Source of the DNA: Streptomyces hawaiiensis
Lineage (GTDB): Bacteria; Actinomycetota; Actinomycetes; Streptomycetales; Streptomycetaceae
Length of the DNA: 64,000 nucleotides
Direction of reading: 5' to 3'
Assembly: GCF_004803895.1 (NCBI RefSeq)
Contig: NZ_CP021978.1
Span: forward strand, 310,001 to 374,000
The notes below the pieces were generated by a model. The model worked only from the letters and a program-made list of their open reading frames with translations, searched no databases and was not told the origin of the DNA. Every line of letters begins with the position of its first letter. Within the stretch, counting starts at the first letter, position 1. Both the position numbers and the translations under genes were made by a program. Of this stretch, positions 26,596-35,952 are shown piece by piece.

Positions 26596-27839
26596 CGTCC
26601 GGTCTCCGCCATCAGCGCCGGCTTCATGTCCAGGTCGAAGGTGCGGGCGATGCGCAGGCCGTCGTTGTAGTCGATCTCGTACACGCGCCTGCCTTCGGGG
26701 TCGTTGACGTAGGCGCGGCTGCGGTCGACCTCGATCAGAGGCCCTGTGCTGTCGGCGGCGGGGGTCTTGGGGACCTCGGTCAGCAGCCGTTTCGTCTTCG
26801 ACAGGTGCTTGCCGGTGGCGATGTCGTATCCGTGGAGCGCCCCGTCGGTCTCCAGAACGAGGAGCGCGGAGCCCTCTCCGGCGGTGTTGGCGGCGACGAC
26901 GGGGCCGGTCTCCGTCCGGGTCCACGTGCGTTCGGTGACGTCCAGGACCCACACGGCAGCATCCCCGGCCGGTGATGTCAGCGTGTCGCTGCCCGCGCGG
27001 TGGCGGAGGGACGACGCCCGCTCCCCCGCGGGCACGTCGGCGCCGTACGGGATCTCGGCTGCTGTGAAGCCGCCGTCGTCCGCACTGACCAGCAGGGCGC
27101 CGTCGGCACATCCGAACACCACCCCGCGCCGGGTGACGGCGTCACCGCTCGGTTCCTCGCACGGTGCGTGCGGTGAAGCGACGCGCCTGCCCTCACGGTC
27201 GTACACCTCGAGCCGGGCCGTCTTCCCGTCGTCGGTGAGGGTCAGCAGGTGCTCCGCATACGGCACCACCGCCCCCGCGTGCTTACCGGGAAGCGTGCGG
27301 GGGGAGTCGGCACGCCCCTTTTCCAGTCCGGCCCGGCGGTAGGTGACGGCCCGGCCGTTTTCGTCGACCACTGCGGTCACGGCCGCGTCGCTGCGGACGC
27401 GCGCGCCGGTCGCGGCGGGCAGCCGGCCGGCGTCACGTATCGCCGCGCGGTAGTAGTGCACGTGGTCGCCGTGGTCCACTGTCCAGGCACCGGTGTCGAG
27501 GATCCGCGTACCGCCCGCGGCGTGGAAGTAGCCGAACCGGCCGTCCGTGGTGAGTTCCGCGGTGCCCCTCGCCCGGGGCACGTCGTGCACCTTCTCCGTG
27601 ATCAGGTCCAGTACGCGGGTGGCACCGGTTCGCGGGTCGTTGAGCACCAGCCGGGACTGTTGTTCGGCTGCCTCCTGCGCCCCTGCGACGTAGCCGTGCG
27701 GGGTGGCGGAGGTCGCTCGATCCGCCCCGGAGGCGGGCTTGTTGTCGTCCTGCCCTCCGCAGCCCGCGGTGAGCAGCGCGAGGGCCGCGAGTGCGGCAGG
27801 CATCCCGGCAGTGACGTTTCTTCGGAGGGACAAGGACAT
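26592..27839 (-). CDS. Second AztD-like beta-propeller lipoprotein
   Basis: 415 aa. The lipobox is LTAGCGG, followed by a propeller with the stretch VDHGDHVHYYRAAI, rich in potential zinc ligands, and HAPCEEPSGDAV. It resembles the AztD-type protein at 24345 in length and plan but is clearly diverged. It lies between aztB (4-bp gap) and aztC (4-bp overlap), so it is co-expressed. Two chaperone-type propellers in one operon suggest division of labour, for example different donors or affinities (inference). Confidence 0.8.
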   Translation of the reverse strand: MSLSLRRNVTAGMPAALAALALLTAGCGGQDDNKPASGADRATSATPHGYVAGAQEAAEQQSRLVLNDPRTGATRVLDLITEKVHDVPRARGTAELTTDGRFGYFHAAGGTRILDTGAWTVDHGDHVHYYRAAIRDAGRLPAATGARVRSDAAVTAVVDENGRAVTYRRAGLEKGRADSPRTLPGKHAGAVVPYAEHLLTLTDDGKTARLEVYDREGRRVASPHAPCEEPSGDAVTRRGVVFGCADGALLVSADDGGFTAAEIPYGADVPAGERASSLRHRAGSDTLTSPAGDAAVWVLDVTERTWTRTETGPVVAANTAGEGSALLVLETDGALHGYDIATGKHLSKTKRLLTEVPKTPAADSTGPLIEVDRSRAYVNDPEGRRVYEIDYNDGLRIARTFDLDMKPALMAETGR

Positions 27840-27843
27840 CGCC

Positions 27844-28707
27844 TCAGGTCTTTCGGTCGGTCGGGGCCGGACGGATGCCGGCCGGGCGTGTGCGGCGGTG
27901 GCTGAGAACGGATGCCAGGTGGGAGAGGAAGAACAGGCCCACGGCCAGGGCCGAGACGGTCGCGCCGGCCGCGGTGCTCAGGTGCCACGACAGCAGCAGT
28001 CCGCAGAAGGTGGCGGTGACGCCGAGGATCGCGGCGAGGACCATCACGCCCCGCACGCTGCGCGCCCAGGGCAGCGCGGCCGCCGGCGGAGCGATGAGCA
28101 GGCCCAGCACCAGCAGTGTGCCCACGATGTGGAACGAGGCGACGATGGCCAGCGCCAGCAGGCCGAGCAGCACGGCGTGAGCCAGGCGGGGGCGCAGGCC
28201 GAGCGTGTGGGCCTTGCGCGGGTCGAACGCCAGGGCGAGGAAGGCCCGGTGGCCGAGAACCGAGACGGCCAGCGCGAGCAGCAGGGCCACACCCAGCAGC
28301 GCCAGATCTTGTTCCCGGACGGCGAGGACGTCACCGAAGAGGAAACCGGTCAGGTCCACCGCGAAGGACTGCGACCGCGACACGATGATGACGCCGAGTG
28401 ACAGCATCCCCACAAAGAGCAGGCCGATTCCGGTGTCCTGGGACAGCCGCGGGGTGCGGCCGAGGGCGGTGACGCCCGCGGTCATGACGGCCGCGCTCAG
28501 CAGCGCTCCCATCAGCAGGTTGCCGCCGAGGAGCGCGGCCAGCGCGACGCCGGGCAGCAGCCCGTGGGACATGGCGTCGCCGAGGAAGGCCATCCCCCTG
28601 AGCACCACCCAGGTGCCCGCCAGGGCGCAGATCGCCGACACCAGAACTCCGCCCCAGAGGGCCCTCTGCACGAAGGTCACCTCGAAAGGGCCCGTCAACC
28701 AGTCCAT
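27844..28707 (-). CDS. aztB: Zinc ABC transporter permease (AztB/ZnuB type)
   Basis: 287 aa from the ATG at 28707 (MDWLTGPFEVTFVQRA). Several hydrophobic helices are visible, with the ABC-3 family features GMAFLGDAMSHGLLPG and HIVGTLLVLGLLIAPPAAA. It heads the leftward operon. The Zur-like box at 28725-28739 is only 18 bp upstream of its start codon, so repression by zinc is likely. The ATPase is encoded divergently at 28733. Confidence 0.93.
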   Translation of the reverse strand: MDWLTGPFEVTFVQRALWGGVLVSAICALAGTWVVLRGMAFLGDAMSHGLLPGVALAALLGGNLLMGALLSAAVMTAGVTALGRTPRLSQDTGIGLLFVGMLSLGVIIVSRSQSFAVDLTGFLFGDVLAVREQDLALLGVALLLALAVSVLGHRAFLALAFDPRKAHTLGLRPRLAHAVLLGLLALAIVASFHIVGTLLVLGLLIAPPAAALPWARSVRGVMVLAAILGVTATFCGLLLSWHLSTAAGATVSALAVGLFFLSHLASVLSHRRTRPAGIRPAPTDRKT

Positions 28708-28724
28708 GGGGCAGCACACTACAA

Positions 28725-28739
28725 TGAAAACCATGTTCA
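28725..28739. promoter_or_regulatory. Zur-like box in the aztA/aztB divergence
   Basis: TGAAAACCATGTTCA matches 12 of 15 positions of TGAAAATGATTTTCA, my recalled actinobacterial Zur consensus. It covers the candidate start codons of aztA (ATG at 28724 and 28733) and is 18 bp before aztB, so one site can silence both operons. Confidence 0.7.
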
Positions 28740-29464
28740 AAAAACACGTCCCCGTGCCGGCCGCCACCGAGAGCGCGTTTCGCGTGCGGCTCACCGGCCT
28801 GTCCGCCGGCTACAGCGGACGCCCGGTGCTCCGGCAACTCGACGCGGACATACCGGCGTTGGCGATCACCGCACTGGTCGGACCGAACGGAAGCGGGAAG
28901 TCCACTCTGCTCGGCGTTCTGTCCGGCGTCATCCAGCCCACGTCAGGCACGGTCCGCCACAGCAGCAACCGGCCGCCGGCCTTCGTGCCCCAGCGTGGCG
29001 CGATCGGCGACGCTCTGCCGTTGACGGTCCGGCAGGCCGTGGAGATGGGGCGTTGGGGCGCTCGCGGCCCGTGGCGTCGGCTCACCCGCCGCGACCGGGC
29101 CACGGTCGACACGGCCTTGGAGCGCCTGGGCATCGCCGACCTCGCCCCTCGCCAACTGGGTGAACTATCCGGCGGGCAGAGGCAGCGCGCCCTGATCGCC
29201 CAGGGACTCGCCCAGGAATCGGACCTCCTCCTGCTGGACGAGCCGACCACCGGACTCGACCCCGAGGCCCGTGAGCGCATAGGAGGGCTGCTGACGGACC
29301 TGGTCGCCGACGGCGTGACCGTCATCCACGCCACACACGACCTGGACGCCGCCCGCTCGGCACATGCCTGCCTCCTGCTCCGCGAGGGGCGCGTGGCCGG
29401 ACAAGGAGAACCTGGGCAACTCCTCACGCCCTCGGCGCTCACCGGAATGTGGCAACCGGCCTGA
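28733..29464 (+). CDS. aztA: Zinc ABC transporter ATP-binding protein (AztA type)
   Basis: 243 aa from the ATG at 28733 (MFKKHVPVP); an ATG at 28724 is equally possible. Walker A is GPNGSGKST, the signature LSGGQRQRALIAQGLA, Walker B LLLLDEP, and the H-loop HATHDLDAA. It powers AztB. No RBS is visible, and the start lies inside the Zur-like box, so the mRNA is probably leaderless or the real start is a later GTG. This ATPase is transcribed alone, opposite to the rest of the azt genes. Confidence 0.88.
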   Translation: MFKKHVPVPAATESAFRVRLTGLSAGYSGRPVLRQLDADIPALAITALVGPNGSGKSTLLGVLSGVIQPTSGTVRHSSNRPPAFVPQRGAIGDALPLTVRQAVEMGRWGARGPWRRLTRRDRATVDTALERLGIADLAPRQLGELSGGQRQRALIAQGLAQESDLLLLDEPTTGLDPEARERIGGLLTDLVADGVTVIHATHDLDAARSAHACLLLREGRVAGQGEPGQLLTPSALTGMWQPA

Positions 29465-29520
29465 GGCCCCGTCGGCACATGACCTCGCGGCCGTTCACCG
29501 GATACGGCAGGTATCGCACA

Positions 29521-29535
29521 TGAAAACCGTTGTCG
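29521..29535. promoter_or_regulatory. Weak Zur-like box upstream of the COG0523 GTPase
   Basis: TGAAAACCGTTGTCG keeps the left half TGAAAA but matches only 10 of 15 consensus positions. It lies 52 bp before the GTPase start, where Zur sites are common for this family. Confidence 0.4.
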
Positions 29536-29587
29536 TATGCTGAGGCGTATCCACGCCGCCCGACCTCCTGACCCAGAGGAACCGCCC

Positions 29588-30757
29588 ATGCCCTCGCAGC
29601 GTCTCCCCGTCACCGTGCTGTCGGGCTTTCTCGGCGCCGGAAAGACGACCCTCCTCAACCACGTCCTCACCAACCGCGAAGGCCTGCGGGTGGCCGTGAT
29701 CGTCAACGACATGAGCGAGATCAACATCGACGCCGCCCTCGTGCGCGGCGGCGAAGCGGCCCTCTCCCGCACCGAGGAGCGGCTGGTGGAGATGACCAAC
29801 GGCTGCATCTGCTGCACCCTGCGGGACGACCTGCTGGAGGAGGTCGACCGGCTCGCCCGGGACGGCCGCTTCGACTATCTCCTCATCGAGTCCAGCGGCA
29901 TCTCCGAGCCGATGCCGGTGGCCGCCACCTTCGCCTTCGCCCGCGACGACGGCGCCACTCTGGAGGACGTGGCCCGGCTGGACACCATGGTCACCGTCGT
30001 CGACGCCGCCAACTTCCTCGCCGAACTGGGCACCGGCGACGACCTGGCCGAACGGGGCCTGGCTCCTTACGAGGACGACGAACGCACCGTGAGCGACCTG
30101 CTGATCGACCAGGTCGAGTTCGCCGACGTGCTCGTCCTCAACAAGCTGGACCTGGTCGGCGATGCCGACGCCGACCGGGTGCGCGGGGTGCTGGCACGGC
30201 TGAATCCGACCGCCCGTCTGATCCCGGCGGTGCACGGCCGGGTCGGTGTGCGCGACGTCCTGGAAACCGGGCGCTTCGACCTGGAGCGCGCGCAACAGGC
30301 GCCCGGCTGGGTTCGGGAACTCAACGGCGACCACGTTCCCGAGACCGAGGAGTACGGCATCTCCTCCCTGGTCTTCCGGTCCTCCGTGCCGTTCCACCCC
30401 GGGCGGCTGTGGGCCTTCGTCACCGAAGGCCTCGACAGTGGAGCGCACGGCCAAGTGCTGCGCTCCAAGGGCTTCTTCACCCTGGCCGGCCGTGAGGGCG
30501 TGACCGGCCTGTGGTCACAGGCCGGATCCGTGGCCCGCTTCGAGCCGTCCGGGGTCCGGGACACCGACGCGCCCCACGCGCAGGAGCTCGTGTTCATCGG
30601 TGTCGGCCTGCGGGAGGCGAGCCTGCGCGCCGCCCTGGCCGTGTGCCTGATGGCCGGCGGCGAGCGGGCCCCCGCCGACGACGGCCCCTTCCCCCTGTGG
30701 GACACCGGGGACGTCTGCGACCTCGAACACCAGCACGCGAGTCCGTCGGCGGTCTAG
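29588..30757 (+). CDS. CobW/COG0523 GTPase (zinc chaperone/YciC-ZagA type)
   Basis: 389 aa. The ATG at 29588 follows AGAGGAA. It has the P-loop GFLGAGKTT, switch region [11 protein letters not shown], the metal motif GCICC, the guanine motif NKLD, and a C-terminal CobW_C domain. COG0523 proteins hand zinc to client enzymes when zinc is scarce and are commonly Zur-repressed. The context (azt genes to the left, Zur-type regulator to the right) fits zinc rather than cobalt. Confidence 0.92.
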   Translation: MPSQRLPVTVLSGFLGAGKTTLLNHVLTNREGLRVAVIVNDMSEINIDAALVRGGEAALSRTEERLVEMTNGCICCTLRDDLLEEVDRLARDGRFDYLLIESSGISEPMPVAATFAFARDDGATLEDVARLDTMVTVVDAANFLAELGTGDDLAERGLAPYEDDERTVSDLLIDQVEFADVLVLNKLDLVGDADADRVRGVLARLNPTARLIPAVHGRVGVRDVLETGRFDLERAQQAPGWVRELNGDHVPETEEYGISSLVFRSSVPFHPGRLWAFVTEGLDSGAHGQVLRSKGFFTLAGREGVTGLWSQAGSVARFEPSGVRDTDAPHAQELVFIGVGLREASLRAALAVCLMAGGERAPADDGPFPLWDTGDVCDLEHQHASPSAV

Positions 30758-30829
30758 CCGGATCACCGGGACGTCCGGGCACCACGTCGGCGCCCGGACG
30801 GCCTTCCAGGCGCGAGGGGAGGCACACGC

Positions 30830-31261
30830 ATGCACGAAACGGCCCGCGGCGAGTGGCGTCCCACCCCGCAACGAGCCGCGGTCCTGCGGGCACTTCGGGC
30901 CGGCGACGGTTTCGTCTCGGCGCAGGCCCTGCACGCCACTCTGGTCGCGGACGGCGTGGCGGTGGGGCTGACCACCGTCTACCGCGCGCTGCGGTTACTG
31001 GAGAGGGCCGGGCACGTCGACGTGGTGCGGAACGGTGACGGCGAACGCCTCTACCGACCCAGACCTGACGACGGTCACCGCCACTACCTGGTCTGCCGGG
31101 AGTGCGGGCTCAGCCTCGCCGTCGACGCCGAAGAGGTCGAACGGTGGGTGACGCGGATCCAGCGTGACATCGGCTTCCACGCGGTGAACCACACGCTCGA
31201 ACTCACGGGCGTGTGCGACGGCTGCCTGTCCCGGCCGGCCGATCGCCGACCGGACCCCTGA
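30830..31261 (+). CDS. Fur-family (Zur-like) regulator with altered regulatory zinc site
   Basis: 143 aa with RBS GGGGAGG. The winged helix has LTTVYRALRLLERAGHVDVV, and the structural zinc cysteines are present (C89/C92 and C129/C132). Compared residue by residue with Streptomyces coelicolor Zur (recalled), the D-site is kept (H83, H85, E104, H121) but three of the four M-site ligands are changed: C79 to R78, H85 to R84, H87 to Y86; only D64 remains. It may sense zinc differently, sense another metal, or have lost sensing. It follows the GTPase gene by 72 bp. Confidence 0.9.
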   Translation: MHETARGEWRPTPQRAAVLRALRAGDGFVSAQALHATLVADGVAVGLTTVYRALRLLERAGHVDVVRNGDGERLYRPRPDDGHRHYLVCRECGLSLAVDAEEVERWVTRIQRDIGFHAVNHTLELTGVCDGCLSRPADRRPDP

Positions 31262-31298
31262 CGGCAACTCGATGGCTCCTCATGGCGGCGCACCGTGC

Positions 31299-33053
31299 TC
31301 ACGCAGTGGTGGTGAGTATGCGGTTGAGCGCGCTGCCCGGGCGGCCGGTGAGGTCTTCCCAGGTGCCCTCCTCCACGATGCGGCCGTCCTCGAGGACGGC
31401 GATGCGGTCGGCACGGCGGATAGTGGCCGGGCGGTGTGCGATGACGATCGTCGTGCGGCTCTCTTCCGCCAGGGCGGTGGCGAGTTGGGCATCGCCCGTG
31501 TTGTCCAGGTGAGCGGTGGACTCGTCGAGTACGAGGATGCGCGGCCGGACAAGCAGCGCGCGGGCGAGAGCGATACGGGCCCGCTGGCCGCCGGAGAGCG
31601 TGGCGCCGCGCTCGCCGACGTGGGTGTCCATCGGGGCGATCCGGTCGACGCCGCACAGCCGCGCTGCCTCGGCCAGCGCCTTGTCGTCCGCCTCGGGCGC
31701 GGCAAGCCGCAGATTCTCGGCGAGGGTGCCGTGGAAGAGCGGCGTGTCCTGCCCCACCAGCGTCACCGCCCGCCGCAGTGCCGCGTCGCTCACCTCCCGC
31801 ACGTCCACGGGGTCACCGTCTGCGGGCAGCAGCTGGACCGCGCCGGCGGCCGGGTCCCAGAAGCGGGCCAGCAGATGGGCGCAGGTCGACTTGCCGGCGC
31901 CCGAGGCGCCGACCAGGGCGAGTGTCCGCCCCGGGGGGACGGTCAGTTCGACGCCGTCCAGCACGGGTGCGCCGCCGTAGCCGAAGCTCACCCGGTGCAG
32001 CCGGACGCCCAGCGGCCCGGACGGCAGGGGGCGGGGTGCGGTGGGCGGCGGAGCGAGTGCGGGGGCCTTGACGGCCGCGTCGACGCGGGAGGCGGCGGCG
32101 CGCAGTGCCACGGCCTGGCTCAGGGCGCGGGCCGATTCCGCGACCGGACCGAGGACGGACAGGGCCAGCGCCATCGCCGCCGGCGCCCACGCGCCGTGCA
32201 GCCGTCCGGAGGTCACGGAGTGCGCCGCCGCGGCCACCACGCCGAGGACCGCGGCCACGATGAGGAGGTCGCGGACCGCGGCGGCGACGGCCTCCCACGT
32301 GGCCTCGGCGCGCTGGGCGTCACCCACCTGCCGCCCCCGCTCCGCCAGCTTGCGGCGGCGCTGCGCCAGAGCGCCGAAGGCGAGCAGCTCGCGCATCCCG
32401 TCGACGGTCTCCACCGTGTCGGCCGACAGGCGTGCCACGGCCGTCCGGGTGCGGCCGCCGCGCACCGCGCGTGCGCGTGCGTCGGCGAAGGGCGCCGCTG
32501 CGAGCAGGGCCGCGACCGGCAGCACGGCCGCCGCCAGCCACGGCTCCACCGTGGCGAGGACCACGGAGCCGCCCGTGAAGACCGTGCCCGCGGCCAGCAG
32601 TTGGGCGGTGGTGTGGGCGTAGAAGAACTCCAGTGCCTCCACGTCGGCCATGGCGGTGGCGGCGAGGTCTCCGCTGCGCCGGCCTGCGACCCGGGCGGGC
32701 GCGCTGCGGGCGAGTCCGTCGAAGACGCGTACGCGCAGGGCGGCCAGCACCCGATAGGCGAGGTCGTGCGAGAGGTCCATCTCCCGCCAGGTCATCAGGG
32801 CGCGCAGCACGACGAGGGCGACGAGCGCGGTGACGGTGCCGGCCGAGGGGGCGTGCCCTTCGATGACGGCGGTGCCCACGGCGTGCGCGGCCAGGGTCAG
32901 CAGCGCGACGAGGGAGCCCTGTTCGAGGAGGGCGGCGGCGCAGGTGCGGGCTGTCATGGCGCGGTGCTCGGCGAGGGCGGGGAGCAGGGCGCGCAGCGCG
33001 CCCCGGGCGGGTGCGTCGGCGTCGGTGGCGGCGGGTCCGGCGACGGTGCTCAT
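31299..33053 (-). CDS. ABC half-transporter, fused permease-ATPase (second of pair)
   Basis: 584 aa. An N-terminal six-helix exporter-type membrane domain is followed by an ATPase with Walker A GASGAGKST, LSGGQRARIALARAL and ILVLDEST. Its ATG overlaps the partner gene stop (ATGA at 33050-33053), so both are translated together and should form a heterodimer. It closes the RiPP operon that starts at 39864. A peptide exporter is the plain reading; pairs with this fold in YbtPQ and IrtAB import siderophores, so uptake of a metal complex is an alternative (inference). Confidence 0.92.
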   Translation of the reverse strand: MSTVAGPAATDADAPARGALRALLPALAEHRAMTARTCAAALLEQGSLVALLTLAAHAVGTAVIEGHAPSAGTVTALVALVVLRALMTWREMDLSHDLAYRVLAALRVRVFDGLARSAPARVAGRRSGDLAATAMADVEALEFFYAHTTAQLLAAGTVFTGGSVVLATVEPWLAAAVLPVAALLAAAPFADARARAVRGGRTRTAVARLSADTVETVDGMRELLAFGALAQRRRKLAERGRQVGDAQRAEATWEAVAAAVRDLLIVAAVLGVVAAAAHSVTSGRLHGAWAPAAMALALSVLGPVAESARALSQAVALRAAASRVDAAVKAPALAPPPTAPRPLPSGPLGVRLHRVSFGYGGAPVLDGVELTVPPGRTLALVGASGAGKSTCAHLLARFWDPAAGAVQLLPADGDPVDVREVSDAALRRAVTLVGQDTPLFHGTLAENLRLAAPEADDKALAEAARLCGVDRIAPMDTHVGERGATLSGGQRARIALARALLVRPRILVLDESTAHLDNTGDAQLATALAEESRTTIVIAHRPATIRRADRIAVLEDGRIVEEGTWEDLTGRPGSALNRILTTTA

Positions 33054-34789
33054 GCGGCGAGTTCTCCTCGGTGGGCGCGGCCGGCCTCGACGAGCCGGGT
33101 GTAGACGCCGCCGGCCTCGACCAGAGCGGCGTGTTCGCCGACGGCGTCCACCCGTCCCGCGTCCAGGACGACGATGCGGTCGGCGTGCCGGACGGCCGCG
33201 AGCCGGTGGGCGACCACCAGGACGGTCCGGCCGCTCGCGGCGTTCAGCAACTCACGGACGATGTCCGCCTCGCGGCGCTCGTCGACCGAGCTGGTGGCCT
33301 CGTCGAGGACGAGCACCGGGGCGTCGGCCAGCAGGGCCCGCGCGAGCGCGAGGCGCTGTCGCTGGCCCCCGGAGAGGGTGGCGCCCCGTTCGCCGAGGAG
33401 GGTGGCGTAGCCGTCCGGAAGGGCGGTGATCTCGTCGTGGATCCCGGCGACGCGCGCCGCCCTGATCAGGTCGTCGTCGGAGGCGCCGGGCCGGGCCAGG
33501 CGCAGGTTGTCGGCGATGGTGGCGTGGAAGAGGTACGTCTCCTGCGAGACGACGGCGATACCTTGCCGCAGCGAGTCGAGCGCGTACTCGGCCGTGGGGC
33601 GCCCGTCGAGGGTGATCCGGCCTTCCTGCGGGTCGTGGTGGCGCAGGAGCAGGGCCAGGAGTGTGGATTTGCCCGCGCCGGACGGTCCGACGATCGCGGT
33701 CGTCCGTCCCGCCTGCGCGGTGAAGGAGACCCCGTCCAGGGCGGGCGCCGGTGCGCCGGCGTAGGTGAACCGGACGTCGTGGAAGCGCAGTTGGGGCGGA
33801 GCCTGCCAGTGCGCGGGTGCCGTTGCGGTGTCGTGGACCGCCGGCTCGGCCGTGCGCAGGGCCGCGAGCCCGTCGGCGGCCGACGCCCCCAGGTAGCCGG
33901 CGTGCCATTCGCGGGCGAGGTCGCGGACGGGGCGGAAGCACTCGGAGGCCAGCAGCAGCATCAGATAGGTGCCGGTCGCCGTGGTGGCTCCGGTGACGGC
34001 CGACCAGCACGCCAGGAGCGCCGCGGCGGCGGTGCCGCCCTGGATGGCGAGGTCGGTGATGCCGGTGTCGACCAGGGACACCCTCAATTTGGCGACGGTC
34101 GCGCGGTGCAGCGCCGCGGACCGCTTTTCGAGGCGTTCACGGGTGCGTCCGACCGCGCCTGCGGCGCGCAGGGCGGGCATGCTCTGAAGGGCCTCCAGAT
34201 AGTCGGCGCCCAGACCTTCGTACGTGTCCCAGTGCTCCTTGCCGCGGGCGGCGAGGAGCCGGTCCCAGGCGCGTGGCCCGGCCAGGGCGAGGAGCAGGGC
34301 GGGGACGAGGCCGAGCAGGGCCCGGGGTTCTACGGCGGCCAGGGCCGCGAGGACCAGGGGCGGCACCGTGAGGGTGACCAGGAGCTGAGGCAGGTAGCGG
34401 GAGACGTAGGCGTCGACGCCCTCCACTCCGTCGACGAGGGTGGTGCGGACGGCTCCGGCGCGCGCGGTGGTCAGGTGCGCGGGCCCCAACCGGCCCAGGT
34501 GTTCCAGGAGTTCGTCCCGCAGGGCCACCCTGACCCGGGCCCCGGCGCGGGTGGCGGTGCGCCGCTGCCACACGGTGAGCCCGGCGCGGGCGGCGACGAC
34601 GGCGAGCACCGCGGCCAGCAGCCACGGCAGCCGACCGGTGTCTCCGCGGGCCAGGCCGGCGAGGGCGAGGGCCAGCAGTACGGCCTGCGCCAGGTGGGTG
34701 AAGGTGACGGCGCCCTGCAGGAGGGTGGCCGCGAGCAGGGGGCGCCGTGCGCGCCGGGCGGCGCGGCGCAGCTCGGGGTGGACGATCAC
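33050..34789 (-). CDS. ABC half-transporter, fused permease-ATPase (first of pair)
   Basis: 579 aa from the GTG at 34789 (VIVHPELRRAARR), which overlaps the dehydrogenase stop as GTGA. The membrane domain includes LLLLASECFRPVRDL, typical of CydD/SagB-linked half-transporters. The ATPase has GPSGAGKST, LSGGQRQRLALARAL and LVLDEAT. Partner of the gene at 31299. The coupling to the RiPP enzymes argues for handling of the mature peptide. Confidence 0.9.
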   Translation of the reverse strand: MIVHPELRRAARRARRPLLAATLLQGAVTFTHLAQAVLLALALAGLARGDTGRLPWLLAAVLAVVAARAGLTVWQRRTATRAGARVRVALRDELLEHLGRLGPAHLTTARAGAVRTTLVDGVEGVDAYVSRYLPQLLVTLTVPPLVLAALAAVEPRALLGLVPALLLALAGPRAWDRLLAARGKEHWDTYEGLGADYLEALQSMPALRAAGAVGRTRERLEKRSAALHRATVAKLRVSLVDTGITDLAIQGGTAAAALLACWSAVTGATTATGTYLMLLLASECFRPVRDLAREWHAGYLGASAADGLAALRTAEPAVHDTATAPAHWQAPPQLRFHDVRFTYAGAPAPALDGVSFTAQAGRTTAIVGPSGAGKSTLLALLLRHHDPQEGRITLDGRPTAEYALDSLRQGIAVVSQETYLFHATIADNLRLARPGASDDDLIRAARVAGIHDEITALPDGYATLLGERGATLSGGQRQRLALARALLADAPVLVLDEATSSVDERREADIVRELLNAASGRTVLVVAHRLAAVRHADRIVVLDAGRVDAVGEHAALVEAGGVYTRLVEAGRAHRGELAA

Positions 34790-35952
34790 GTGGTGTTCTC
34801 CTCGTCGGCGGGGCGGGTGCCGAGGGCCAGTGCGTGGACGACCCAGTCCCGGCCCGGGGCGGCGCCGAGCGCGGCGCCCAGGTCCGCCTGCTGCCAGGAG
34901 CCGACGGGCCGGGCGGCCAGCCCGTGGCGCCGGGCGGTGAGATGGGCCAGGTGGACGGCGAAGCCGGCCCGCAGGTGGGCGCGGCGGATGTGCGGGGCGT
35001 CGGCGTCGGCGGGGCAGCCGTGGGCGAGCAGGACGGCGCCCGCGTCCGCGATCCACGCCTGGCCCGCGGCCCAGGCGGCGAGCGTCGGGCGGGCGTCCCC
35101 GGCGGCGCACGGCCGCAAGGTCGCACCGTCGAGGGCCGGTTCCACCAGGCCGGGCCGAGGCGGGCCGACCGCGGCACACCAGCGCAAATCCCCGGTGCCC
35201 GCCCGTGCGGCGGTGGCGAGGACCGCCCGCAGTGCGTCCTGGGAGGGGGCGCCCGGCAACGGCGGTGGGGCGCTGCGGCGCGCCAGCAGCTCCGCGGGCG
35301 TGGGCGGGCCCTGCGACGGATCCGGGACGCAGGCGCTGTCGGCCGGGCGCGCCGGGCCCCGCCCGTCGGGCGGCGGAATGTGCACGGCGGTCAGTGGGCT
35401 CTCGGCACGTCCGTCCATCCGTACCTCCGGCTCGCTCACTCCCAGCGCCCGGGCCGCGAGGTACAGCGCGGCGGCGGCGTGCCCGGTGTCGAGGAGCAGC
35501 AGGGGCCGGGCTCGGTGGCCGTAGTGGGAGACCGTGCGCCGTGCGGTGACGGAAAGTTCGGCCGTCACGCCCGGCGGGGTGCCGGGGGGCTGCCGGTCGA
35601 GTCGGTGCACGCGGTGGCGCAGGGGGTCGTAGCCGTAGCGGCCCGGCGGCAGGGAGCAGCCGGCGCCCACGGTCAGTTCGGTGTCCACCGGGTGCAGGGC
35701 ACCGGCGGAAGGTGCGGGCCGCAGTCGTCCGGACTCGTCGGAGGCCGCCAGGGAGAGGCGCAGCAGGAGCCGCAGGTCCAGATCGGCCGGGCCTGCCTTC
35801 GGGAAGGGGACCGGCGGCCCCGGCCAGGCCCGGACGGCTCCCCCGGCGGGTGTGTCGGGGCCGGGGCGCTCCGGGGAGCGGGCGCGGGCCAGGGCGGCGA
35901 CGAGGTCCGGCGGGCGGTCCTCACGGGCGTGTTGCACGGGGACGGCCCTCAC
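34786..35952 (-). CDS. SagB-type FMN dehydrogenase of the RiPP cluster
   Basis: 388 aa from the GTG at 35952, which overlaps the YcaO stop (GTGA). The FMN-contact motif PSAGALHP of the SagB/McbC nitroreductase-like family is at about residues 79-86, and a later helix reads LLLLDTGHAAAALYLAARALG. C-terminally there is a second, degenerate nitroreductase-like half. In azoline RiPPs such enzymes oxidise thiazolines or oxazolines to aromatic rings. The precursor has no Cys, so an oxidised Ser/Thr ring or another oxidation is likelier. Confidence 0.8.
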   Translation of the reverse strand: MRAVPVQHAREDRPPDLVAALARARSPERPGPDTPAGGAVRAWPGPPVPFPKAGPADLDLRLLLRLSLAASDESGRLRPAPSAGALHPVDTELTVGAGCSLPPGRYGYDPLRHRVHRLDRQPPGTPPGVTAELSVTARRTVSHYGHRARPLLLLDTGHAAAALYLAARALGVSEPEVRMDGRAESPLTAVHIPPPDGRGPARPADSACVPDPSQGPPTPAELLARRSAPPPLPGAPSQDALRAVLATAARAGTGDLRWCAAVGPPRPGLVEPALDGATLRPCAAGDARPTLAAWAAGQAWIADAGAVLLAHGCPADADAPHIRRAHLRAGFAVHLAHLTARRHGLAARPVGSWQQADLGAALGAAPGRDWVVHALALGTRPADEENTT

